Source: Centroberyx gerrardi (taxonomy: Eukaryota > Chordata > Actinopteri > Beryciformes > Berycidae). From it: 64,000 bases of DNA. The notes beneath the pieces are model-generated. The model ran no database searches. It was not told where the DNA came from and saw only the letters and a list, made by a program, of their open reading frames with translations. Made by a program: the position numbers and the translations under genes. The stretch is from NCBI RefSeq assembly GCF_048128805.1, contig NC_136010.1, positions 20,793,480 through 20,857,479 on the forward strand. Direction: 5' to 3'. Below, one piece after another: positions 44,464 to 62,077 of this stretch. How positions within the stretch are numbered: position 1 is the stretch's first letter; each line of letters opens with the position of its first letter.

Positions 44464-44674
44464 TTGACAAATCAAGAGGTGACGTGAAACTGTCATTATG
44501 CAAACTGAATAATTGAACTAGAATAAACTTGTGTAAGGAGGCAAATTATTTTTCCCACGGCACACGACGTGTAGCCTGGTAAGACCATCCTGATCACGTG
44601 ACCTCACATTCTGTTTCGCTCCACGGATCAGTCTGGACTTCCAGCCGCCCACATCGATTTCCTGAAATTACAAT

Positions 44675-44752
44675 GTAACCGGGCCAATCAGGGACTGCGT
44701 TGTAGTTGATGACGTAACCGGGCCAATCAGGGACTGCGTCGTAGTTGATGAC
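44675..44752 (+). repeat. 39-base tandem repeat, two copies
   Basis: GTAACCGGGCCAATCAGGGA... repeated at 44675-44713 and 44714-44752 with one mismatch, within the long-ended transposon and just upstream of its internal frame. It includes CCAATCA, a CCAAT-box-like motif. Confidence 0.9.
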
Positions 44753-44784
44753 GTGAAATACAGGCCGCCGCTGTCAAAACAGTA

Positions 44785-45054
44785 ATGGCGTCTCCCGAAG
44801 CAACGAGTGTTAACGTTAACGTTTGTAGAGTAAACACAGCCATAAGTGCAGTTATTGCAGAAATAGACTCAATAACAACAATTAAACAAGAACAAGAGTA
44901 TGCACTAGCGGAGTTTCTCGGCGGAAAAGACGTTTTCGCCGTTCTTCCGACTGGATTTGAATTTGGATTCGCTGATTGGCTGAAGGAGTTTGTCTGTCAA
45001 GGCAAGTACTCCCGCCCACTGAAATCAATGTGGGCGGCTAGAAGTCCAGACTGA
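44785..45054 (+). pseudogene. Helicase-like fragment carried by the transposon
   Basis: An 89-codon frame. Its middle reads KQEQEYALAEFLGGKDVFAV then LPTGFEFGF. This resembles the Q motif and Walker A start of RecQ/DEAD-type helicases (KxxQxxAL...GKDVFAVLPTGFGKS), but the GKS/T of Walker A is missing and the frame runs into the right inverted end. It is therefore probably the 5' piece of a captured or self-encoded helicase gene left in an internally deleted element, and not a working protein. Confidence 0.5.
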
Positions 45055-46065
45055 TCTGTGGAGCGAAACAGAATGTGAGGTCACGTGATCAGGATGGTCT
45101 TACCAGGCTACACGACGTGTTCATCAGGAGCCAAATTCAGATCAGTCAGTCCATCAGCTTTCTCACTTCATACTGAGTGGTGCTTGTTGCTAAGTGTGTG
45201 TTGCTAAGCTTTGCAACTGCAGTGGCTAATCTTTTCAGGACCAAAAACAAATTCTGGCAAATATTTTAGTTAGGGTTAGGGTTAGATTGGCTAGATTGAG
45301 CTAGCAAAGCAGTTTTGTGTTACAGGTGTGGAATTTATTAAGTTTGCCCAATGCTAACAACATATTTTGGCTAACAGGCTACCATGTTGTGATACTGAAT
45401 GACGGCTAACCTACAGGAGCGTTAACAGTAGAGTGGATCTATTCTACTGTACGATAACTTGTCTTTACTCCCTGGTTATCCTGATTATTCCAGGACTGCA
45501 CACCTAGGCTCCATGGGACTGTAAAGCATCTGTACTTCTCTGTGTATTTGTTTGCCTACAGACAAGTAGAGTGACTCAGTCTGTTTATGTTTTTTTCTAT
45601 TTGTTTACCATGCTGTTTGTTAATAAATAAATAAAAAGTAAAAAAAAAAAAAAAAAAAAAGTAGAGTGAGTCAGTCCTCTTCCTGGTTTGGTTGAAGCCC
45701 CTCCTTTGTGCCGTAAGTCAGTCCTGCACATTTCGCAGGATATCGTACCCGGGGAGACGTAGAACAAACACAAACAGAGCAACACAAAGAGTAAACCAAT
45801 CTTGTGCCGTGATCTCTTTTTTTGGTGTCATGGTCTCATTATAGCCATTATACTACGCTATCAAAATGAATTTGAGAATGATATATTGAGGTAAATATTC
45901 CACATGTAGGGGCTTTAATTTCAGCTCGTATTTAATTCTCACTATTACATCACAGATCACACCATGTTACAACATGCGGAGATGTTGGCCAATAGCCTAC
46001 TGTATGTCTACCAGTACAGAACAGAAAACCACATCCATAAATACTGATGACCAAAGTGAAACATA

Positions 46066-46324
46066 CACTGAATGTACAAAATATTAGGGACACTTATTCT
46101 TTTCATCAGGTACACTGATTAGGTTAATCCAGGTAAAAGCCATTATCCCTTATTGATTACCCTTATTAAATCTCTACCAGTCACAAAGGAGGAGATGTAG
46201 ATAAAGAGAAGCAGACGAGTTAGAGAAGCATTTTTATATTATGAGACAATTGAAATGTGGATTGTACAAAAGGGGCTGCAACTCAGTATCAGGACAACGT
46301 TCCTAATGTTTTGTACATTCGGTG
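46066..46324. mobile_element. Tc1/mariner-type MITE, 259 bases with TA target duplication
   Basis: The left end CACTGAATGTACAAAATATT pairs with the complement of the right end TAATGTTTTGTACATTCGGTG over about 24 bases with a few mismatches, and a TA dinucleotide sits on each side. There is no coding sequence. Similar 'ctgaatgtacaaaacattagga' ends are widespread in fish genomes. Confidence 0.75.
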
Positions 46325-46326
46325 TA

Positions 46327-48820
46327 CTCTCTAACTATACATCCTATGCTTTCCATCTCCACCTTGGTGTCTTTTTACATTGTGTTTGAGGCTGAAAAAA
46401 AGGCTAGAATATGTTGACGTGGCTTGAGGACAGGTTTAGGTCAAGTCTATCAGCTTGTCTGTATGCATTTGTGTCAAAGGGCTTGTTAACAGTAATAGAT
46501 TCAGGTCACTTTGATGTCTTTCTGTCTGTGAAAGAAGAAGCAGCTAGTGTCACATTACTTGACTTCTCACGGTCACACAAATAGGTTACACTGTTGTTCA
46601 CTTCTACTGTAGCCTACCTACTATACCTACGCCATGGTTCTACTGTACTGCAGCCCCTGTATTTGTTATGCAAAGTTATTACAATACCTCACTGAGTTGT
46701 CACACTGTTTGTTGGCTAGAGATATGTATGATATGATATATATAGAGATAAAGATATATGGCTTCAAAATTCAACAGTGGAATGCATTATTCATTGATTT
46801 ACAAAAATTCAGAGACTGAGGAAATTAGATAAGGTATAACCATGCAGGAGATGAGATTATAACTAGAGGACAGGATAATAAAATAATACTGTGATTAAAC
46901 TTCATGGACATCTTACTGTTAGGTCATGCTTATTATATGACAAAAGTTATGTGACATAATTACGCATTACATTGTTTTTATTAAACTGCATTATTAAATT
47001 GGTCAACACATTTTTTTTTAGCATAAATTGGTTCTGTGGACAGGGAGAATAATTTACTATTTGCTTTAATTGGTTTCACATCAAAGGACTAATATTAGGC
47101 AGAGTATTTTGGCCTCTATGTTTGTATGTAAAGTGTAATGAACAAGGTGAATGGTTAGAATGGTTTGTTTTCTGGTAATAGCCTGATACTGGGGGGGGGA
47201 ATAACATTTACTAAATAAATGGAAATCATTTTGCATATTGTTAATTGTGGCATGTTTCAGTTTTGGGGGAAAATCAGGTTTTCTAACTGTAGGTTTGTAA
47301 CCAAAGCGCTCCGCCAGGAAGAAACTGAATCAGTAGGTTAATGCTGATGGTCAGCAGTATTGTTGGAGAATGGCAGTGATGATGATCGCTTTGTGCCACC
47401 TTAGTCCGAAGAGTGTAAACCAAGATTATCCTAGGGTGTTCATGTCTCCTTTCCAGTGAAGCATTTGTGTTACAGAATCATGAATTATTTCTTGTGACTT
47501 CAAAAATGTTTTTCTAATGTCTATAAATTTCTGGTATTGGTGTTGATAGTGTAGGTCATTCACAATGAAACAACACAGAATAGACTACTTGTATGCCTCA
47601 AGTATATTTCAGGGTATTGAAATATGAGTGAGTTTAGCCCATGATAATCTTCGTCAAGTATTAGAGAGGTAACAAATCAAGTACTTCAGATGGAAGAGAT
47701 GAATGCCTTCTCCTGGTGTATTTTAAGCCTCCTCTATGAGGCCAGCCCCAAAAGTATTCACATCAGGCTTTTATCTGCAGAGGTCCCACTTTAAAAAACA
47801 CAAGGAAAGCTTCTATTTTTAATCAGCCTTGAATCTCCCAGTAAATCAATGTTTTGGAGACACAGAGGAGAGTTCAGGGGTCAGAGCGCTGAGGTGCCTG
47901 ATATACATCGACTTTTGATTCCAGTGCCAGACAGAGGAATGTGAGAGCAGGGGAGGCGGCGGCCATGTGCAGTGATGACAGCACGGGGACTGAGGAGCGG
48001 GTCATGTGGAAAAAAGGCAGTGGTCAGCACCCGGGGGATGAGAGAGCTACAGAGAGATGAGCTCCAGAGAGATGAGCTAGCTCGCGGTATCAGGCACAGA
48101 GAGGGCCATTAGCCAGCTGAGGTCAGGAAGTCCACAGAGGGATGGTGGCACTGATGAGACCTGCCAGAGCCGTGCTCCATTTTTAATGACGCCCGGCCTT
48201 AGAATAGATGCGGAGCACCAATGGCCCGGCCGGGTCTGATACAAACGCATTAATACTTTCTGCTGAAATCAATGAGGGGAGACGGTACCATGATAAAGAG
48301 CTGCAGAGACCGTTTCCATATCTTTTCTTTTTCATTTAGTGTGACAGCGGCCCATTTATTACACATTAGGTGCTTTGATCCTAAAGCGTTCACCAGGTGA
48401 TCCATGTCAGATATTGGGCATACCTGGCAGGAATAGTATATCAAAGTGGTCGCACAGTTATGCAATAAAACTCTACACGAGGAAGTCTTGGAGTATACAG
48501 TTTGATGACATTACAGTAAACACAGAGTATCGCTCACCTTTTACGTGACAGTGAATGGGCCAACAATAGCCTGGATTATTATTTGAACAATGAAAGTACA
48601 GTAAAGCCTAACAAGGTCAAGAAAGAGGTGAGGCAAGGGGGCGTGCTGTGCAAGCTTCAATTATATATTGTTCTAGTACGAGAAGGTGACCATGGAAACG
48701 GAAATTGGAACTATAAGAAACCCGAGAGTGCTGGTGAGATGCCTTCCATTTAAGATTAGACTACTGTAGCACACAGGTAAAGTCTCTCTCCGTGTAGACT
48801 GCTCTCCCCATTGTCTCACC
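46327..48820. other. Upstream region of the second trypsin-like gene
   Basis: No gene recognised. The segment 47870-48250 is more GC-rich than its surroundings, with phrases such as GGCGGCGGCCATGTGCAG and a repeated GAGATGAGCT; it could be an enhancer or old exon, but nothing decides this. TATA-like strings occur at about 48662 and 48712 ahead of the ATG at 48821. Confidence 0.35.
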
Positions 48821-53999
<5,179 letters not shown>

Positions 54000-55188
54000 G
54001 ACACAGTGTTTCTGAGACAACTTGAAAGTACATTTCAAACTTGGGGAGCAGAGGTTTCCCGTTTCAATGTAGCCTTCCTTATTTTAATATATTTCCTTTT
54101 TACCATTTGTGCACATATGTTAACATGTTCAATTTTCAAGCTTGAATATTTATCGGATGTTTAGTGATGAATTGTTGTAAAGCTTTAAAGCTGAGGCAAG
54201 CGATGGACTATCCCACAACACCTTCTCACAGCATAATATTGGATACATTTCCACAAAATCTAGCTGAAGTGCCATATTGCTGCTTATGTTGCTCAAATTC
54301 AAAGCTTACAAAGCCTCATGGAGAACTATTGGAAATGCTCCCAGTAAGCACCAGGTGGGGTCTAACCACTGCTCAAGCCCCTGTCCCATGCTCTTCCAGG
54401 GAACGTACCCTTTTGGCCGTACTGATTACAACCGCAGCTTCAGGAATCATATGGACATTCAGTGCCCATGTATTTGACATCAATGGAAAGACCTCTTATC
54501 GTTAAGCAGCCAACTTACATCTCTGTCAAATGAACACAGAGATTACTGGTGCCTTAGGAAGTCATTCTCCTCCTCAGTTATCTTGCCTGTTTGGGCTATT
54601 TTTTGCCTCCTCTCCCCAATTCACCCAATTCTTGCCTAATCCCTGTATTCTTTCTTGGATTACTATCACTATACCTCCAGGACCGTTACATACTCAAATC
54701 CCAGTATGGGAACCAGGACCCCAATTCAAATCAGGTATAAAATGACTAGTAAATTACATGTTTTGGGGCTATGAAAGTAATTTCATAGATTTTCATGTTC
54801 AAGAACAAATCTGCACATAGATGGATTTGTAATGCATAGATTTTTTTGTTTTTTTTGTTTTTTGTGAATTTACAAGTGCAATGCTTCACTACATCCAGAA
54901 TTTGGCACATACTGTTCACATGGTAACAATACTGAAGGACTGAGTGCAATGTTATAGATTAATATTACCATAGACAATAGTGTAAAACAATAGATCTTCT
55001 GTATCTTTTGGTGTCAAGTTCATGCTTATTTTAAACACTAACTCTATTAAACACAGTCATAGTAAATGCACTGATGGGTTGATTTCATGTTTGTTTCAGA
55101 GTCTCATGTGCAAACCTTCTGACGCATTACTGCATACAATATCAATGTCAATATCAATGTTATCTATCAAAATCATAGTCATTCGGAT

Positions 55189-55189
<1 letters not shown>

Positions 55190-55219
<30 letters not shown>

Positions 55220-55268
55220 GTATGTGTGTATGTGGGTGTGCGTGCGTGTGCGTGTGTGTGTGTGTGTG
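55190..55268 (+). repeat. (TG)n microsatellite, interrupted
   Basis: About 80 bases of TG with scattered CG and TA units. Confidence 0.9.
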
Positions 55269-57205
55269 CATGGTGGAGGAGATATCCTATTTTGGACTGA
55301 GCAGCTGCCTCTTGATAAGTCTGTGCACGTCCTCGATTCCCAAAATAAAGTTTAATTAAAAAGTAGATGATTACTGCCAATTTAACATGGTTTATTTATG
55401 GACTAGTAGTGTTATTAACCAGGCACTATGCATAAAGCACCTTCAAGTTTGAGAGCTGTGTGAATGCATAGAATTAAGGGAAATAGATTGAATTTGTGAG
55501 TGTGTTATAAAACTGTGTGTTTTCCTTGTTTTATATAATAAATCACTAACAATTCAGGCTCGTGGCTGTTTCATCCGTTCCATGGCTGGCTTCACTGTTT
55601 GCTTTTGCAATGCCAACATCACAGCTTGGAAGCTTGTCACTGCTCTTTGCTTCTGAGTGAACAACAGATTGCACAAGCTGTCTGGATAGATAGCTTGCAA
55701 AGCCCTCTTTATGCTGTATCATTTATGGGAACAAGTCAGTAAAGTCATTACAGGGAAACCGCAACTACTCCGATAATTAGCAGTCAGTGCATTGATTAAT
55801 TTTTAAAAGGTACAGCAATCCTTAATGGTATAGAGTGTTATTCTTGATCTAGATACCATGGCCGTCCTGTGTGCCTCTCCCCAGCCTTACTAAAACAGCT
55901 GATGAATTATCCTAAAACTGGAATACCTTCATGAAATATGCATGGAGACAGTCTTCCCTCTGAGCAATCTCTGTAATGGCTCTGAGGCGTTGCTCGACTC
56001 CTTCCCCCTCACAAGGCTGGTGGGAGGATGAGCATCGCCACGGCCTGCTGTGATTCTTGTAAGGCAAAGCAGCAGAGACTGCAGTTTGCCAGGCTGAATC
56101 TGTACAGACCTCATCACACCTGATAGGTCTAGGTGTATCACAACAGCATGAATAGTTGATGGCCTACTTTAGAGGGATCTCCTGTTTCACCGCCCGGCCC
56201 CGCTGCTCTGTGATGATGGGTGTGTCAGTGCCCTGTGATTGATATATTTTTTGGCTTTTATGGCTGACTTTGCAGGGTTGGTTACATAAAAGCTGCCTCT
56301 CATTGTTCTGTCGTCACAAGGCCTCTTGAGGAAGTGTCAGGGTATATCACCTGACATGCTTGATCCAGGGTTCCCCATATGCTCACTGGCTACAAAGGAA
56401 TAGGGGAACCTTCTTGTTGTGTTTGCATGTGCGTTTGATGCTGCAAATCTATTGATTCTGGCACACACAGAACGTAACTATTCCCTGGACACCATCTCCC
56501 ATGGGACTGGGCTTTGTGGCTGGGAACACAAAGCATGTTGTATAGCTGAATGGATTCCTTCCCAAAACCAGGCCACTAACATCCATTATTTTCCATATCT
56601 GGTCTTCATTCATAGAACAACATTTACATTAATGCCTTTGGCAGAGATTTGGGATATTGGGGGCAAGATGGTGTTCACATAGAAAAACTAATTGTGGCAT
56701 GGTCAAGAACAACGGCTCTCCCAGAGTGTGGGATTAAAGGCCCGGCGTTGACAATAGATGTTTTAATATGCAGGTGAATGTTTGAGGGTGAATGCATTTT
56801 TAATAGATGAGAAAAAACAGTGATGTGGAGTTGTCACGATAAAGTAGTGGTTGTTGAAAGAAGATGACAGAGGATTTCATCTGCCGTTGACTAGATCAAA
56901 CCACTAGGGGGCATTTGATCATCAAAGCATTAGGTACAGAGAGACAGCAGATACAGTGCAGGCCTGCTGACACTTCCTCCTCTTCTCATCCTTGTTGTTA
57001 ATAATAAGCCCATCCTCTGAAGTGCTATGTCTGGGAATTAACCCTTTATCACATGTTTTTTTTATTGAAATGAAAAGGGATTTGCTAAAGGAAAACACAA
57101 TAATGAATTGTGGAGGAACACCTACGTGTGTTCTTTCTGCCGTCTGGTGTAGGCGCTTCATTAGAGGGAAAATGAGAGGGGGGATGGTGGATGAAGAATA
57201 AGAAA

Positions 57206-57243
57206 AAGGGAGAGAGAGGGAGAGAGAGAGAGCGAGAGAGAGC
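57206..57243 (+). repeat. (GA)n microsatellite
   Basis: GGGAGAGAGAGGGAGAGAGA-type run of about 38 bases. Confidence 0.85.
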
Positions 57244-60200
57244 CTGCATTTCCCTGGCCCCCTGTGCTCTTCTCTTTATAGTGGAGGTGCTGACTTGTGG
57301 CGGCCAGGTGACTCAGTGCTGGAGTTCAGAGGCATGCCAGGAGGCTCCGAGGCATGACAGAGGCTGAGAGGAAACGTGACCGGCTTATCCTGTGGCCGTC
57401 TCCTCAAAACCAAAGAGCCATTCAGCCTCTCAAACAGCCTCTTTTTGCCGTCTCTCTCTCCCCTTTCTTTCCCTTCTGACCCTGCAGGGGATGCATGCAC
57501 TTTATTTTTCTCAATTTTTCTCCTTAATTCTTTGACATGGCATCAGCCAGCAGGCTTTTTCATGAATCTGGGACAGCTCGCATGTGTAAAATATGCACAG
57601 ACCGGCTCGGCGTTTGGCAAAGATGGAATGATTGGCTCAGAGGCACAGAGACTGAATTATGATTTTTTGAAATTTTAGAGAACATGATTATTATTATATT
57701 CTGAAATGGAGTTGTTTTTTTATTAAGAGAGACATGGACAGAGGGGATAAGAGACCTCCTGCTATTGTTAGTCTAATGTTGCGTTACTGTGCAGACAAGG
57801 TTTTTGTGATTTATAGTAGCTTTTCATAGCAAATGCACTGTTGATGTGTGCGTTAGATACCACCAGAACAGATAGCAGTCTTATCAATGCAGCAGGTGTA
57901 CAGAATCCACAGTATGCTGAGTTATTGAATTAGCCTCTTGAGTTCAGACTATTTCCATTACACAAAAGACAGCACTCAGCGTCAATTGTCTTGGCAAGCT
58001 ACAAAACTGAGACAAAGCGACCCATTAGCTAATACAGAAAATAAGTCATAGATCCTAGTTGTAGAAGGCAGAATCCTCCACTTAATAGTTGTCTTATCTC
58101 ATAATTCGGACGACATTCTCTGACGTTTACAGCCAGTCAGCACTACAATCCATTACCTCTCAAATGGGGCCATTTGTTTCCTCTGCTCATTGAGTAAGGT
58201 TGGATTGTAGGCTGAATGGAGATGAATAGCTCAAATGCTAAGTCCTACCAGTTTTGGCAGTACAGACCTGAGAAAGCACAGATGCACATTAAAAACCTCT
58301 GACATTTATAGAGTATGTAATATGGTACCGGATGACAAGAGCAGGGAAATGATACATCCTCTCCAGGAGCAGCGGTGCATATACAGATGATGTAATACGT
58401 CCCAACTATATGTAATTGGGCTTGCCACAGACACATCCTGTCTTTTTCAGCTCTGAATTATAAATGCAGAGTGAGTTGCGTGTGCGCAGTGTCTTAAATC
58501 ACTACAGTACCGGGACCTGTGTGATTTGGGAGCATGCAGGTGTACCTCATCATGTTGCATACCACCCAGATGTGGGAGATTATGCTTATTATGTAACACG
58601 CAAATCCTGGAACAAAAGACATCTGCTTAGCCACAACACAAATAATGAACTCACTCAGAAGAAGTGAGAAACAGTTACAACTAAACTAAAACAGACTAAA
58701 ACAGCCGCAAACGGTTTTCGGGGTGCAGGAGAAGAGAGAGTCGTGTTGAGAAGCAGGATGAGGATGATAACTGCAAAGAACAGCACTTCAGTTTTCATGA
58801 AAAACATTTACCATGGAGTCTGAAAAGATAAGAGAAAGATGTGATGCGTGTCTCTTTTCATCGCCGAGACAGCGAGGATGAGACAACCTGGGAGGAAATT
58901 ATTTAGATGCGTTTGGCTGAACCTATTCCCTCAGTAATTACCAAATACATCCTTTGGAAGTGACCTTTAACATGGAACGAATGAGTGACAAGACACAATT
59001 GGAAAAGCACTCTTCCCATCCCCTTTTATCTTTTTCGCCTCCGTCCCATTCCATGTCCTTTTTAGTGCTCAGTAGATTTATCAAGTTTCCCCTTAGAGGA
59101 TTAGCAGAAAGTAGAGCACTTTAATCATGTTTCCTAACTTAGGACTGCCATCAAAGGGAAGGAGTGCTTTGTTCTGTGGAGAAGATATTGCTGATAACCC
59201 CCCCTCTAGCTGCAGATCAGAGCCCACTGACACACATTGACATCCTCCCCCACCCCCTCACCAACTAATAACAAGACAAACCCACTTGTGAAAACATCTT
59301 AAAGTTGTCTCACACGCATCATTATGGTTCCTACTTGAATTGCATTGCATAAGTACTGCCTACCATACATTTTATTAAACTAATGTGCAGTTAAAGTGAA
59401 AGCTAATTATAAGTAAGCATCAGCACTAATTTATAACTTGATGAAATAGAAGTTCCGCTCGTGTCCCGCTTGGATTATGTGTAACTGTCAGACGGTGGGA
59501 AAGAGAACATTCGGGGTGCAAATGGAGAATGCGTGAGAGAGAGTGAGAGAGGGCGAGAGTCGGTGAGGGAGAGAGGACGAGGCGAGGGGATAACTCAAAA
59601 ACATCAGAACCCACTGGAGTCGACACCGTGTTTCTAACTAGCCGTGAGGTTTGTCGCGTTTGAATCTGAACAACTGTCGCTCCCTTTTGCTTTAATAATA
59701 CACATCCGCTAACTCCTGTCTATTCTGGTTGGGATTTGGGAAGTTCATAAGACGCAGTTTTGCTTGACAACAAAGCGCACACGACAGAGGCAACATCATG
59801 TGTCCTATATCTCAGTCTCATTGCGGACCGTCTGTGGCTCCAGTGCACAGAGGAAGAAAGCAGACACCCACAGTTACATCCCTGAATAATACACTGGGTT
59901 TGAGTTTTACCACAGCTACTGAAAGTTTTTTATCAAGCAACAATGAGTAAACCAGCGGCAACGCTGTGGAAAGCAGTTGAGAAAAGCCCTACTGTAAAAA
60001 TATCAAGAGATTTTTGTTTTGACATCAATGAGACGAGAAGAGAAAGGTAGCAAGAGGGGGAAAAAATGAGCAATTAATCTCCATCCACTCTGAATCTCGA
60101 CTGTTTAAAATTGATGCTGCCACTCAGAACAGATCATGATCACGCTTCCATCAAAATCTGCGAGGGAGATGGAGAAAAGATCTCCAAAGCTGTCAGGCAA

Positions 60201-62057
60201 AGAGAAGCATGGGAGGCTCTGACAGTGACTGGTGGGTGTACTGTGAATTGGCGCTGCATTTCTTTTTGAAGTTGAGCCACTCAGACAGAATCTTAAATGT
60301 ACATGGCAAACAGTCTGAATCTTCAATCGAACTCCCCACAGAAAAAGCTGCTTTAACAAGCCTCTCGGTCTCGCTGCAGAGAAATACACTGCATTAGATC
60401 CCGTGGCGGCGAACACACATGGTGTCACATCCGAGTTTGAACTTCTTTCATCTCTGCTACTCTCTGCAGATTACCAATTTGAGGTTCGAATATCCAGACC
60501 CTCTATACAGAATTGCAATTTCAGTCGCGATCTGGCAACTGGAAACTTTTGAAAATCATCTCTATCATTGAGAAAATAAGCCCTCTGCACACCAGACCAA
60601 TGCTGGACACTAAGAGGCCAGTGGTCGCTGAGACTATCACCTGAAATTCGAAACTCTGAACGGATACTGCTCATCTAAAGGACAGGCTCCTCTTTGAGTG
60701 TGTGAAAGGAGAATGTTACGGCTCTTAGCGCTGTCCAAGAGACCCGGACCCAGAGCGAACAATGATTGAACAGAACAGAGTTATTTCCCCTCCTGTGCCC
60801 CACAGCCGCCAGATAGCACTTCCAGCTGGAGATGGCAGACAGATTGCATCTCATCCGTATGCACAATGCAAGCGGGGGAACTGCTGTCATTCCCTCTCAC
60901 TGCCAGCCAGTGATTACTAGCGGAGGAGAAGGAGGGGCGGCGATCAATATGGAGAAAAAGAAGGCGATGGGATATTGGAGTACACCGGGCGTGATCTGAG
61001 GAGATGCACATTACTGCCCGACCAATTCCAAAACAGACACAGGTGCCGTGAGGCTGCAGAGCCCCTAGGCAATGCAGAGGCTGTTATTTGATGGAGTTTC
61101 TTTGAGCACCGGGGCAGGAAGGGAGCAATCTTTTGTGAGACAGCAAGTGCAGTCATGATGTTCCTCCTGAGACTTGAGCATCAAGACGGTTGAGAATGTC
61201 GGCTGTCAAACTGGGTTCGGTATGATTTGGTTGAAACAAGTGAATAAATGAATAAAAGGTTTCTTACGCAGCAACAGCAACAACATCAGCCTAGTGGATT
61301 GATTTGGGATTGATAAAATGTTTGCAGTCATAACATTAAATCGTTCTTTTCTACATTCAACCTATTGCTGTTGCTGTATTCTAAGTACTTTGCATTGAAG
61401 AGCAGTGGGAACATAACCGATGACAAGGTTATGTAAAGACTGTGATAATGAAATTCACTTATGAATTATTTTACTTTATGTTGTGCTTTGGCATCTGTTT
61501 GATTTAGTAGCACACTTGGCCACCTCATGATGATGCTTGATTGCCAAACAGTTTCCCCAGTGACTTTCATTACCCACCAGCATGCAGTATGGGCAGATCC
61601 ACTGCCAAGCAAGCAACACAATCTTTTATTCATTAGTGGTTTGGGTCCCCCATAGATTAATAATTATTCAGCCTACAGGCCAACTGTCACCCTTCCTCTC
61701 ATGTACAAACAAATGTCCTTTCAAACCACAGCTACAAAAGTTGATGCTATGCAGAGTTACAATCACCTAATGCAAGAATCAATTTGTGGTTAATGTATAT
61801 AATTTCACAAAGGCAGCATTGACATGGCAGTGGCGGCATGTGAAATGCAATCAGTTGGGGTATTGCAGTGTATAATGAGGGTCAGAGCTCTTTAGATTTT
61901 TAGATTTAGATTTAGATCTAATATAGTATAGCCTGTGACAATCGATAAAAAACAGCATGATTGGCACATTAAAGTGCATGATATTGAGCTGTATTCTCTT
62001 ATTAGAGGCCGCTCATGAAGGTAAAACAGGACAAGATGACAACAAGTGCATGGATAG

Positions 62058-62077
62058 CAGCAGCAGCAGCAGCAGCT
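62058..62077 (+). repeat. (AGC)n trinucleotide run
   Basis: Six to seven AGC units in a non-coding setting; the flanking frames are short and unrecognised. Confidence 0.85.

Larger units (their letters stand above)
44572..45110. mobile_element. DNA transposon with about 90-base inverted ends and a helicase-like fragment
   Basis: The ends (44572-44662 and 45020-45110) are inverted copies of about 91 bases with only three mismatches, starting TAGCCTGGTAAGACC. An exact 9-base target duplication CACGACGTG flanks the element (44563-44571 and 45111-45119). A 9-base duplication and long inverted ends fit a Mutator-like (MULE) family, which is an inference. Inside is a tandem 39-base repeat and a frame beginning MASPEATSVNVNVCRV. 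Confidence 0.85.

Noticed and set aside
45272-45290. TTAGGG-like telomeric repeat
   Set aside because: Only about two and a half units; no array.
54164-54505. 113-codon frame after the second protease
   Set aside because: No domain, no splice signals, lies where the protease 3' UTR is expected.
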